This document shows, in pieces, positions 51,275-59,428 of a stretch of DNA of 64,000 bases. Each line of letters starts with the position of its first letter. Positions within the stretch are counted from its first letter, which is position 1. The stretch is from Nitrincola salilacus (lineage in GTDB: Bacteria; Pseudomonadota; Gammaproteobacteria; Pseudomonadales; Balneatricaceae). The notes beneath the pieces were generated by a model. It was not told the DNA's origin, made no database searches, and worked only from the letters and a program-made list of their open reading frames with translations. The stretch is from the NCBI RefSeq assembly GCF_046271865.1, contig NZ_CP176580.1:3968001-4032000 (forward strand), written 5' to 3'. Position numbers and translations under genes: made by a program.

Positions 51275-52595
51275 AGATAACTTCGAAAAGCATTATTCAG
51301 AAGAAAATCTCGACCGCATATATCAAGAATATACTATCCTTTCAGCAGCATCAGGCATAGACAACCTCAGCCACAGAATGTTTTGGGAAATAAAAAATAA
51401 TCAAATATCGTCTATTAGTAACAAAGTTACATCTGGTAAGTTTAAATTCACAAAATATAAACTAAAGCTAATAAGCAAAGGAAGAGGAAAAGTCCCAAGA
51501 GAAATATCTATCCCAACAATTAGGGACAGAATAGTGCTTAGAGCCTTATGTGAATTCTTAATTGAAAGATATAATGGAGTCGTAACATTCGACCTACCTC
51601 AAAGCGTTATAAACCAGGTAAGCAAATCACTTTTAAATGGCAAGTTTGATGGATTCATAAAACTAGATGTCTCTAATTTTTACCCTTCCATAAAACATGA
51701 AGAACTTCTTTCTCGAATAAGAAGAAAAATCCGAAACAAAGAAATAATTAAATTTATACACGAGGCGATACAAACTCCTACAGTCATAAAATCGACTAAA
51801 TCCGATAAACCTGAATCCATAGGAGTCCCACAAGGTCTGTCTATTTCTAATATCCTATCAGCAATCTATCTAATAAATATCGACAACGCATACTATAAAA
51901 GAAAGGATATAGAGTTCTATCGATATGTTGATGATATTCTTATATTTTGTGATCGCTCCAAGGCTCACGACATATCCGGAGAGATTATACGGAAATTTAA
52001 GAAATTGGGTTTAGAGATCCACGATCCAGAAAAAATCCCGGAAAAATCCTGCATCGGAAATGTTGGAGATAGACTGGACTACCTAGGTTACAAGTTTGAG
52101 AATGGTTTGATTAGTGCAAGGGAAGGATCAGTAGAGAAGCTTAAAGAATCCATTATATCTATCTTTACCGGTTATAAATACTCCACTTTAAAGAGCAAAG
52201 AGTTTCTTTTATGGCGCTTAAACCTAAGAATAACCGGGTGCATTTTTCAAGAAAAATGCAAAGGCTGGCTATTTTTCTTCTCAGAGATAAATGATGAATC
52301 ACTCCTTCATAGACTGGATATTTTTGTAGAAAAAATAGCATCTAGATTTTCTGTTGATGTAGCTCCTAAGAAGTTTGTCAGATCCTTCTACGAGATAAAG
52401 CATAACAAGTATGAATCCAACTACATCCCCAATTTCGACACATATACTATCGAGCAAATGAAAGATGTATTGATTAGTTACTTTAACAAAGACATATCCG
52501 GACTAGCCCACGGTCAAATTGAATATGAGTTCAAAAAAAGACTTACAAAACAAGTAAAAGACCTATTAACAGATGTACAGGGATTTGGATATTAA
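51264..52595 (+). CDS. defence-associated reverse transcriptase (UG/Abi-like)
   Basis: 443 residues. RT motifs are SKGRGKVPREISIPTIRDRI (RT1/2), FIKLDVSNFYPSI with catalytic Asp135, GVPQGLSISNILS (PQG 189-191), RYVDDILIF with YVDD at 221-224, and LDYLGYKF (about 271-278). A C-terminal helical region of about 160 residues contains LNLRITGCIFQEKCKGWLFF. No maturase X/HNH domain is present, so it is not an intron RT. The retron NAxxH motif before the catalytic Asp is missing. It fits the unknown-group/Abi class of antiviral RTs; subtype not assigned. The upstream structured RNA and the overlapping SLATT gene form one module with it. Confidence 0.82.
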   Translation: MSVRDNFEKHYSEENLDRIYQEYTILSAASGIDNLSHRMFWEIKNNQISSISNKVTSGKFKFTKYKLKLISKGRGKVPREISIPTIRDRIVLRALCEFLIERYNGVVTFDLPQSVINQVSKSLLNGKFDGFIKLDVSNFYPSIKHEELLSRIRRKIRNKEIIKFIHEAIQTPTVIKSTKSDKPESIGVPQGLSISNILSAIYLINIDNAYYKRKDIEFYRYVDDILIFCDRSKAHDISGEIIRKFKKLGLEIHDPEKIPEKSCIGNVGDRLDYLGYKFENGLISAREGSVEKLKESIISIFTGYKYSTLKSKEFLLWRLNLRITGCIFQEKCKGWLFFFSEINDESLLHRLDIFVEKIASRFSVDVAPKKFVRSFYEIKHNKYESNYIPNFDTYTIEQMKDVLISYFNKDISGLAHGQIEYEFKKRLTKQVKDLLTDVQGFGY

Positions 52596-52686
52596 ATAGC
52601 AAAACATATACAAAGTTCTCAGCTCTGACATTAGTAATACTTTTCAACCTCAAGTTCTGATATAACAACCGCTACGGTGAGGTTCG

Positions 52687-53199
52687 ATGATAAAAAAGTT
52701 TTTTGATAGCTTTAGCACAACCCTGTATCTGCAGGTCTGGGAACACCGAATCAAAGTAACCGATGTATCAACAGGCAGAACCTTCGATGAGGTCCCAAAT
52801 GTCAAAATTGTGACCAATGCAAAGGGTGAGAAAATAATTGCGGCCATTGGGAACCAAGCGAACAACACCCAAGAGCCGAATGCCGTGGTAGTGAACCCTT
52901 TCTCCCACCCTCGCACGCTGCTTAATGATTTCCTTGTTGCTGAGAAATTTCTCCAGGAAGCCTTCAAGACCCTACTGGGTAAAAAACTGTTCTCCCCTGC
53001 CCCCGCAGTTGTTATCCAGTTGATGGAAAAGACTGAAGGTGGTTTAACTCTGATCGAGATAAGGGCTTTCAAAGAATTAGCTCTAGGTGCCGGAGCACGA
53101 CGTGTCGCTGTGCATCAGGGAGACGAACTATCACCGCGCACAATCAGGTTTGATCAGATGGTTGAAGCTGAAACTTCTGGCCTCGGCACAAGGACGTGA
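52687..53199 (+). CDS. MreB-like truncated actin-fold protein
   Basis: 170 residues resembling only the N-terminal half of MreB: SFSTTLYLQVWEHRIKVTDV, AAIGNQA, VVNPFSHPRTLLNDFLVAEKF, LFSPAPAVVIQLME, and IEIRAFKELALGAGARRVAV. The last segment matches MreB's ALGAGA. The phosphate-1 loop of MreB (DLGTANT) is altered and the second ATPase half is absent, so polymerising ATPase activity is unlikely. It is 3 bp from the next gene and probably cotranscribed. The function is unknown; an MreB partner or adaptor is conceivable. Confidence 0.75.
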   Translation: MIKKFFDSFSTTLYLQVWEHRIKVTDVSTGRTFDEVPNVKIVTNAKGEKIIAAIGNQANNTQEPNAVVVNPFSHPRTLLNDFLVAEKFLQEAFKTLLGKKLFSPAPAVVIQLMEKTEGGLTLIEIRAFKELALGAGARRVAVHQGDELSPRTIRFDQMVEAETSGLGTRT

Positions 53200-53202
53200 C
53201 AC

Positions 53203-54717
53203 GTGAACTATATCAAAAGACATTGGCGCGGCGAGCTTTCGCTGGCGATCTCATTCTGGGTCAATGTTGTTCTTCTCAACGTCATCATCAAGTCATTCGA
53301 AGCCTGGTTCACTCATACCCAACCCATTGATCATCCGCAAGTAGCCGCTCAGTTCACAATTATCTACATTGCTGTCGGCCTGCTCATTATCTATCCATGG
53401 CAGCTAGTAGGCTTGTGGCGCGCATGTATTCGCCACAAAGCTCAAACCAACAAAACCGGCTGGGCGGCCACGGCACAGGTTATGGCGGTTTTCAGCATTA
53501 TCGCAACAGCCGGCAACTTGTACAAAACCGGGCCTGTGTATAAGGATCTGTATCAGGTTGGCTTCGAGAAGGATGTGTATGACGACTACACCCTCGAGCT
53601 GAAGAACGATAACTCTGTGATCCACTTACAGGGCACCCTTGGTTTCGGGATCTCCAGAGAGGTCTCCAAGCTACTCGATAAGCACCCCAGCGTTACACGC
53701 ATCGTTCTGGACAGCCGCGGCGGGCGAATCTACGAAGGGCGTGAGCTATCCAAGCTTATCCTGGCCCATGGCCTGGATACTTACTCGCTGACAGGCTGCT
53801 ATTCCGCCTGCACCACGGCTTTTATTTCAGGCAATAGTCGTTATCTGACACCAGAGGCGAACCTGGCATTTCACCAATATCACGTGGATTATGAGCATCT
53901 GGCCGAACATGCCGATGTTGCTGCTGAAGAAGAGAAAGACCTCCTCATATTCGAGCGCCAGGGGGTTGCGCCAGAGTTTCTGGAACGATTGTTCAGCGCT
54001 CGCCACGATGATTTGTGGTATCCGACTAAACAGGAGATGCTCGACGCTCATGTCATTAATGACATTGTTAACTCATCTGATGTGATGACAGCTTCCTCTG
54101 GGAAGAGTGCATACGATTTCCACGCTGAGCTTTTGGGCCTCTCTGCATTTCAGTCGATTAAACGCTACGAACCCGAGACATACCAAAGCCTCATAGTGGC
54201 ACTGGATGAGCTGGCCAGTAAGGGCGCCGGTGAAACAGAGCTACAAAGCGCTATCGCCCAGCATGTCATGGCACTCGCTATCAGCACCATGCCTCAAGCA
54301 AGTAATGAGGCGCTGATTGGTTTTGCAAAAGCAACGATTGATATTCTCGCTAAGCTTGAGCAGGTAGACCCGATTCTGTGCCTTAAAAATCTCTACCCGG
54401 ACCAGTTCGGCAGCATGAATCCTTCTGCCCATCTGTCTGATGAGGAGATGATGCCGATGGTGGATGCCTTGAACCTTGTTATCGTTGATGCCCACGAGAA
54501 GGAAACGCCACCACTCGATGAATACGCAGCCGAGGAGTTGATGCAGACTATCGTGACGAATCTTGGCGATGCCGCCAATCATCTTGAGACCGTCGGCCTT
54601 CAGAGCCGGGCGCAATACAAGCAGCACTGCGACGCGGTGATTATGCTTTACGATTTGATCCTAGCCGAAGACATAGCCACGGCAGGTAATGGCTTACGAT
54701 ATCTATTCAGTCAGTAA
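53203..54717 (+). CDS. membrane protein with ClpP-like serine-peptidase domain
   Basis: 504 residues. N-terminal helices are at about 13-30, 48-70 and 87-105, then a ClpP/crotonase-like domain (about 130-285): VIHLQGTLGFGISREVSKLL, IVLDSRGGRIYEGRELS, YSLTGCYSACTTAFISG (Ser in the ClpP nucleophile position), LAFHQYHVD (candidate His). A C-terminal helical domain of about 200 residues is unassigned. COG3904-type periplasmic proteins have this core. Paired with the MreB-like gene. Confidence 0.75.
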   Translation: MNYIKRHWRGELSLAISFWVNVVLLNVIIKSFEAWFTHTQPIDHPQVAAQFTIIYIAVGLLIIYPWQLVGLWRACIRHKAQTNKTGWAATAQVMAVFSIIATAGNLYKTGPVYKDLYQVGFEKDVYDDYTLELKNDNSVIHLQGTLGFGISREVSKLLDKHPSVTRIVLDSRGGRIYEGRELSKLILAHGLDTYSLTGCYSACTTAFISGNSRYLTPEANLAFHQYHVDYEHLAEHADVAAEEEKDLLIFERQGVAPEFLERLFSARHDDLWYPTKQEMLDAHVINDIVNSSDVMTASSGKSAYDFHAELLGLSAFQSIKRYEPETYQSLIVALDELASKGAGETELQSAIAQHVMALAISTMPQASNEALIGFAKATIDILAKLEQVDPILCLKNLYPDQFGSMNPSAHLSDEEMMPMVDALNLVIVDAHEKETPPLDEYAAEELMQTIVTNLGDAANHLETVGLQSRAQYKQHCDAVIMLYDLILAEDIATAGNGLRYLFSQ

Positions 54718-54844
54718 GTGATACAGGATGCAACTCTTGCCTGATGCGTGACAGTAAGGGAAGGGAATGGGCCACGATTACCGTTTGGTAAAACTATCGG
54801 CTTGATAAAACAGTTTCAAATAGCAACATAATTTAGGAGCAATA

Positions 54845-55495
54845 ATGAAATCACACTTTAAAGCACTTTTACTGCTAGTCACAATCTCTCTCTTTTTAGG
54901 TGGCTGCGCGACTAACCGTGGTGTTCTGGACCTGGATGTACCCGACTCTGCCAGCACAGAGCAACCTAATGGAAAATCTGTCTATATCAACTCAGTCACA
55001 GACAATCGCATCTTTGAACAGAATCCAGCAACTCCCGATATTCCATCATTGGGCTTTGGTGGTTCTGAAAGTGCATCTGCGGAGTTGAAGCACCGGGCTA
55101 TCGCAAGAAAGCGTAACTCTTATGGAAAAGCACTTGGGGATATTCTGCTTCCAGAAAACAGAACCGTTGAGTCCGTCATTACTGATTCGCTCGTCAGATC
55201 ACTGTCTGAGCTAGGGTACGTTATTGTTGAAAATCAATCTGATATAACGGATGAGACAATCATAATTGACACTTCTATCGAAAAATTCTGGTCATGGATG
55301 AACCCCGGCTTCTGGGCGTTAACGCTTACTTCAGAAATCGAAACGAATATCTCTATCTCCTCACCTGAATCGGACACAAAAAAGATCCAAGCCAGAACAG
55401 AGGGTAAGTTTCAGATCGCCAACACAAGCAGTTGGACAGAGATCATGATGCTCAACCTCGAGAAATACAATGAAGAGGTGAAAGAGCAGTTTTAA
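54845..55495 (+). CDS. outer-membrane-type lipoprotein, YajG-like
   Basis: 216 residues. Signal peptide with lipobox LGGC (Cys21), no Asp at +2, so outer-membrane sorting is likely. The mature part SVYINSVTDNRIFE ... TVESVITDSLVRSLSELGYVIVEN has the fold seen in YajG-like and related lipoproteins. Function unknown. AGGAG lies before the ATG. Confidence 0.75.
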   Translation: MKSHFKALLLLVTISLFLGGCATNRGVLDLDVPDSASTEQPNGKSVYINSVTDNRIFEQNPATPDIPSLGFGGSESASAELKHRAIARKRNSYGKALGDILLPENRTVESVITDSLVRSLSELGYVIVENQSDITDETIIIDTSIEKFWSWMNPGFWALTLTSEIETNISISSPESDTKKIQARTEGKFQIANTSSWTEIMMLNLEKYNEEVKEQF

Positions 55496-55529
55496 TCAGT
55501 AGTGGCACTGGTAGTATTCCCAACATATC

Positions 55530-55566
55530 CAGGAAGGTGAGCTTTATTCAGCAGTTCACCTTCCTG
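55530..55566. repeat. 11-bp inverted repeat after the lipoprotein gene
   Basis: CAGGAAGGTGA pairs with TCACCTTCCTG across a 15-base loop, 35 bp past the stop; terminator-like but without a U-run. Confidence 0.5.
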
Positions 55567-55645
55567 ACCCGCGCCTTGCTATTCGGTAACGGAAAACGGC
55601 ACACCAAGGCCACAAGTCTGTGTTGATGTTTTAGTCGCTGAGAAT

Positions 55646-55954
55646 TTATGGGACAGCCCACCATGTGGGTTGCATTGCAATGAATATAGTAAGCGCGGCA
55701 AACACGAACCAATATAAAATCGCTAGCCGGATATTCTTATATAAAATACAGGACACACCCCATAATACAAAACTGACAAAAGCTGCTGCATAATAGATTA
55801 GAACACCATAGACGCCGACCCCTTTCCCAGCTTGAATAAAATCTCGAAAAGATAAAATCATATCAATCCCTGCACCAAGTAGTAATACTAATGATAAAAC
55901 GTATGAAAAATAGCAGAGCAGTTTTCTATCAACTTTCATCATTGGTTTTGGCAA
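55646..55954 (-). CDS. hypothetical three-helix membrane protein
   Basis: 102 residues (MPKPMMKVDRKLLCYFSYVL ...; MKVDRK is an alternative start). Hydrophobic helices at about 12-32, 46-66 and 73-93. Not recognised. AT-rich. No clear operon partner; 46 bp from the toxin gene stop. Confidence 0.5.
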   Translation of the reverse strand: MPKPMMKVDRKLLCYFSYVLSLVLLLGAGIDMILSFRDFIQAGKGVGVYGVLIYYAAAFVSFVLWGVSCILYKNIRLAILYWFVFAALTIFIAMQPTWWAVP

Positions 55955-56000
55955 GTTCCGAAAATACTTCAGCAGCTGTGAGAACGAAGTCTTTAATCAG

Positions 56001-56255
56001 TCAGTAGTGATACCGCAACTGGGCGATAAGCAAAGCGTCATCCGTGACTTTGTAAACCATACGGTCTTCTTCGTTGATGCGACGAGACCAGTAACCAGTC
56101 AATCCGTGTTTCAGGGGCTCAGGCTTGCCGATACCATCAAATGGCTCCCGCTTTATTTCCTTGATCAACTTGTTGATTCGGTTCAGGACTTTTTTGTCGG
56201 TTTTCTGCCAATACTGATAGTCCTCCCAAGCATGTTCAGAGAATATTAGTTTCAT
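56001..56255 (-). CDS. yoeB: YoeB-family mRNA interferase toxin
   Basis: 84 residues, RelE superfamily. IFSEHAWEDYQYWQKTDKKVLNRINKLI and the C-terminal GYWSRRINEEDRMVYKVTDD plus LRYHY carry the YoeB catalytic set (Glu, Arg and the terminal His-Tyr). It cuts mRNA at the ribosomal A site when not held by YefM. Overlaps the antitoxin gene by 4 bp, the normal arrangement. Confidence 0.95.
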   Translation of the reverse strand: MKLIFSEHAWEDYQYWQKTDKKVLNRINKLIKEIKREPFDGIGKPEPLKHGLTGYWSRRINEEDRMVYKVTDDALLIAQLRYHY

Positions 56256-56503
56256 TCAAGAAGTTCCTTTTCCTGACCACCACCTTGCTCTAGTTCGGTA
56301 ACAGACTCCAATAGACGACGCGCGTTCTTCGGAACACGAAGGAGGTACGCGGTTTCCTGCAACGCTTCGTAATCTTCTAGAGAGATCATTACCACTGACT
56401 GAGCTTTACTCCGGGTAATGATAACTGGCGAATGGTCTTCGCAGACCTGTTCCATAGTTTTTGCTAAGTTGGTTCTAGCTGCTGTGTAGCTAATGGCATC
56501 CAT
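56252..56503 (-). CDS. yefM: YefM-family antitoxin
   Basis: 83 residues from MDAISYTAARTNLAKTMEQV, GGGG at 6 bases; the frame opens 12 codons earlier. A Phd/YefM DNA-binding N-terminal domain (SPVIITRSKAQSVVMISLEDYEALQETAYLL) is followed by a disordered acidic C-terminus that neutralises the toxin. It autorepresses through the TGTACA sites just upstream. Confidence 0.95.
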   Translation of the reverse strand: MDAISYTAARTNLAKTMEQVCEDHSPVIITRSKAQSVVMISLEDYEALQETAYLLRVPKNARRLLESVTELEQGGGQEKELLE

Positions 56504-56514
56504 AGTGCACCCCT

Positions 56515-56577
56515 TGTACAGGATATTGATCATGTACATTATGACGTACGATGATATATTTCACAATCGACTGTACA
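56515..56577 (-). promoter_or_regulatory. YefM operator region with three TGTACA hexamers
   Basis: TGTACA occurs at 56515-56520, 56533-56538 and 56572-56577; the last is inside the 10-bp palindrome GACTGTACAGTC. The same hexamer is the core of the two E. coli yefM-yoeB operator palindromes. Confidence 0.8.
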
Positions 56578-56601
56578 GTCAACAATAAAGAGTGATTTGC
56601 C

Positions 56602-58143
56602 TTAATCGCAAGCGGGGCCAGTTTCTGGCCACAGCAACAGGCCCCAGCCATACTCATCATCCCTGCCCTTTTCACCCAGATCCTGGGTATTGTTGGCCCA
56701 GTTGATGGTAGCTCCACGTTTGGCATGCAGCGCCATAAACGCAGTCACAAAGGCTGTGGCATAGGAGCTGCCAGATCGGTAGGAGCCATTGCCGTGGCTG
56801 TTGGCAAGCCATAGGTCTACCCCCGGCGCGGCTACGTCGATATAGCTACCGGTATTGGCATGGCGGTAACGCCTGGCCGCCGCATCGACAGCCGTGACTG
56901 CTACGACACCCGGATCTGCCGCTGGATACACCGCTGGAGCATTGGCACCACTGTTACCTCCCGCCGCCACGACTGTCACATCACCCGCCAGAATACTCTC
57001 AAGAGCCCAGGACAGGGCCCGATTTCGTGGGCCACCCAAGCTCATATTGATCGCATCCACATTTTGAGAGTGCAGCCAATCCAGCCCATCGAGTAGGTAT
57101 TCGGTGGTGGTTTGTGGGCCGTTTGCACCTTCACGAAACACCTCAGCCACCAAAATCGCAGCACCCGGCAGCAAACTGACGAACTCAGTATTGGCACTGC
57201 CCGCCAATAGCACGGCAAGTGCCGTTCCGTGATCACGTGGCGCTGGTGTTTCTCGGCCAATAAAGGAGCTCTGGGTTAGCGCAACATTGGTCAGAGCAGG
57301 ATGTGTGCTTTCGGCTGAGGTATCCAGCACACCGATCCGCAGTTGCTCAACACAGGCTGGCGCTGGCTGCTGCCAGCCGATCTGGCGGCTACTGTAGGTT
57401 TTGGGGTCATTCCCTTGCAGTTGATAGCGATGATTGGCATCGATCACTGCATCGGGAAAACGCGCCTGCAACTGAGTAACAGTGTCCGCCACGTTAGCAT
57501 CCGCAGGCATGCGCATGACGCTCATGACCATGCCCAGTGCATCCAGTGGTTTACGCGTTTTGATGCGTATGCCTTCGGCGCTGAGCGCTTGTGCCAGGGT
57601 CTGCGCCTCGGCCATGGTACGCGTGACTATCAGGAGCTGTGCCGGTTCTATGTCGTCATCGCTGAGTGGGGTAGTGGCAGGAGAGCTCGCAGGAGAGGCG
57701 GCAGAAACCACCCCAGGCAGCGGCATATCTAACAGGCGCGTGTCTAACGGCTCAGGTGCGGCAGGTGTCGTGGGCACCGCGGGCGTTGCTGGTGCTGTAG
57801 CAGGAGCTGCTGTAGATGCAGGGGCATCTGAAGGCGTAGTTGTGGGTGCTGCCGTGGAAGTCGCAGGCTCCTCACGTGGAGCCGTCGGTTGTGCAGGGGC
57901 GGTCGGCTGTGACGGTGCGGGCCGGGGCTGAACAGAGGGCTGAACAGAGGGCTGAACAGAGGGTTGAGCAGACGGTTGAACAGAGGGCTGAGCAGTGGGC
58001 TGAGCTGGTGGCTGTGGACGCGTAGGTGGCGACTCTACCCGGAAGGTCGAGTCGCTCGAACTTTGCGTTGGCACCGCCTGCTGCTGGGCGATACTGCTCA
58101 TAGACAGGAGCAGGAGCGCCAGCCCCAACATTCTGCATTTCAC
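56602..58143 (-). CDS. secreted S8 subtilisin-like protease with Pro-rich N-terminus
   Basis: 513 residues. Signal peptide (1-20), then a low-complexity Pro/Ala/Gln/Ser region (about 25-160) with four PSVQ/PSAQ repeats, a pro- or linker domain (165-260) and the peptidase domain. The triad is Asp274 (GVLDTSAEST), His305 (PRDHGTAL) and Ser460 (SGSSYATAF), with oxyanion Asn397 (AAGGNSGAN). Its start overlaps the stop of the anti-sigma gene (ATGA). An operon of sigma, membrane anti-sigma and a protease suggests a role in envelope signalling or maturation of surface proteins (inference). Confidence 0.92.
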   Translation of the reverse strand: MKCRMLGLALLLLSMSSIAQQQAVPTQSSSDSTFRVESPPTRPQPPAQPTAQPSVQPSAQPSVQPSVQPSVQPRPAPSQPTAPAQPTAPREEPATSTAAPTTTPSDAPASTAAPATAPATPAVPTTPAAPEPLDTRLLDMPLPGVVSAASPASSPATTPLSDDDIEPAQLLIVTRTMAEAQTLAQALSAEGIRIKTRKPLDALGMVMSVMRMPADANVADTVTQLQARFPDAVIDANHRYQLQGNDPKTYSSRQIGWQQPAPACVEQLRIGVLDTSAESTHPALTNVALTQSSFIGRETPAPRDHGTALAVLLAGSANTEFVSLLPGAAILVAEVFREGANGPQTTTEYLLDGLDWLHSQNVDAINMSLGGPRNRALSWALESILAGDVTVVAAGGNSGANAPAVYPAADPGVVAVTAVDAAARRYRHANTGSYIDVAAPGVDLWLANSHGNGSYRSGSSYATAFVTAFMALHAKRGATINWANNTQDLGEKGRDDEYGWGLLLWPETGPACD

Positions 58144-58724
58144 CGCAGCGACGCCTCTTGTACCAGTGCACTGGCGCGCAACTGTGCCAGCGCCTGATCA
58201 ACATCGGCACCCGCCGGCAGGCTGATATCATAGAGGCCAAGCGCTCCTGGCCCACGCACGATGTCGCCTTCAACAGCCATCAGTAGTGCCTGCACGTCGG
58301 CCAGTTCTGCTCCGGGTGCGAACACCACCTGCAGCACACCGCCCTGCTCCACTGTGGGGCCAGACAACACCTGTATCCCACTGGCATCTGTCTGTTTGTC
58401 CTGATACAACACCATTGTGGTGGTTTGCACGATCAGTACAAAGCTGGCGGCAATGGCTGCTGGCTTCCAGAAGCGCCACGGTGTGGAGGCTGGTGCCTGT
58501 TGCTGGCTCTCCTCGTATTGTTTGATATCCTTTTTCAGCCGCGCCAGACCCAGCTCTCCAGGAGGCGTCACCTCTTCTTGCTTCATACCCTGGCGCAAGG
58601 CGCTCATAAAGTCCGCTTCGCGGGCCAGAGCTTCATCAGCCTCCAGCGCCTGATGTAACTTTTCGCGCTCGGCTTCGTCCAGGGTTCCGTTGATGTATTG
58701 GACCAATTTGTCGTCGTTGCTCAT
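58140..58724 (-). CDS. membrane-anchored anti-sigma factor
   Basis: 194 residues. A cytoplasmic anti-sigma-like N-terminus (KLVQYINGTLDEAEREKLHQAL) lacks the HxxxCxxC zinc motif. One membrane helix (about 87-107, KPAAIAASFVLIVQTTTMVL) leads to a periplasmic domain VLQVVFAPGAELADVQALL, ending GADVDQALAQLRASALVQEA. The topology and 4-bp overlaps with the sigma gene and the subtilase gene indicate a transmembrane switch for the sigma factor. Confidence 0.82.
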   Translation of the reverse strand: MSNDDKLVQYINGTLDEAEREKLHQALEADEALAREADFMSALRQGMKQEEVTPPGELGLARLKKDIKQYEESQQQAPASTPWRFWKPAAIAASFVLIVQTTTMVLYQDKQTDASGIQVLSGPTVEQGGVLQVVFAPGAELADVQALLMAVEGDIVRGPGALGLYDISLPAGADVDQALAQLRASALVQEASLR

Positions 58725-59284
58725 GGGACCGCCGTTAACCGTTCAAGTTGTTTTTTCACCAGATTCTTGGCATGAAATATTCGCGATTTCACTGTGCCTT
58801 CCGGTACTCCGAAGATCTCGCCAATCTCGCGATAGTTGAGATCTTCATAAAACGCCAGATGCAGCACTTCGCGGTGTTCCGCTGATAGCTTGGACATGGC
58901 CTGCTTCAGCAATCTGGCATCCTGGGCCGCACTCACCAGTTGTTCCTGTTGAACCCCCGGCGACTCGTCTGCTATATCTTCGGCCTCATCCAGGTGCTCG
59001 TGCTTTTTCTGCGTACGGTAGTGATCCATCACTTTGAAGTGGGCTATCCCGAATAACCAGGTTTTCACCAAGGATCGGCCTTCAAATTTATCGGCCGACT
59101 TCCACACTTCCATCATTACCTCATTAAGTATGTCGGCGGCAGCGTGAGAATCGTTCAATCTCGTTAGTACAAATCGATAAACTGCTGATTGGTACAGCCG
59201 GTAGAAGGCCGCAATGGCATTCTGGTCCTTGCGGGCGATCGCCTGTAACAGCGCCAGCCCCTCAGAGTCTTGTTCAGTTGTCAT
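58721..59284 (-). CDS. ECF-type RNA polymerase sigma factor
   Basis: 187 residues. Region 2: LNEVMMEVWKSADKFEGRS, then KTWLFGIAHFKVMDHYR. Region 4: LSAEHREVLHLAFYEDLNYREIGEIFGVPEGTVKSRIFHAKNLVKKQL. There is no region 3, so group IV. First of a three-gene overlapping operon. Its targets probably include its own operon and possibly the neighbouring secreted-protein genes. Confidence 0.94.
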   Translation of the reverse strand: MTTEQDSEGLALLQAIARKDQNAIAAFYRLYQSAVYRFVLTRLNDSHAAADILNEVMMEVWKSADKFEGRSLVKTWLFGIAHFKVMDHYRTQKKHEHLDEAEDIADESPGVQQEQLVSAAQDARLLKQAMSKLSAEHREVLHLAFYEDLNYREIGEIFGVPEGTVKSRIFHAKNLVKKQLERLTAVP

Positions 59285-59428
59285 ATTCCTTTCCCTGTGG
59301 ACAAAACATGCGTTTTAATATGCACTTTCAGATGCATTGTTACATGCACTGCCCACAAGGAAAAGCGAGAAAAGGCCTCATGTGCGAGGCCTCTGTTCTG
59401 GGTGTGCAGATGGCGTTCAAACAACCTG

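Noticed and set aside
50540..52595. Calling the RNA-SLATT-RT locus a retron (12-bp closing repeat like a1/a2, 2TM effector like type IV)
   Set aside because: The RT lacks the NAxxH motif before the catalytic Asp, is long, and has a PQGLSISN/YVDD pattern nearer to UG/Abi-type RTs. No clear msd hairpin is visible. Left as an unassigned defence RT.
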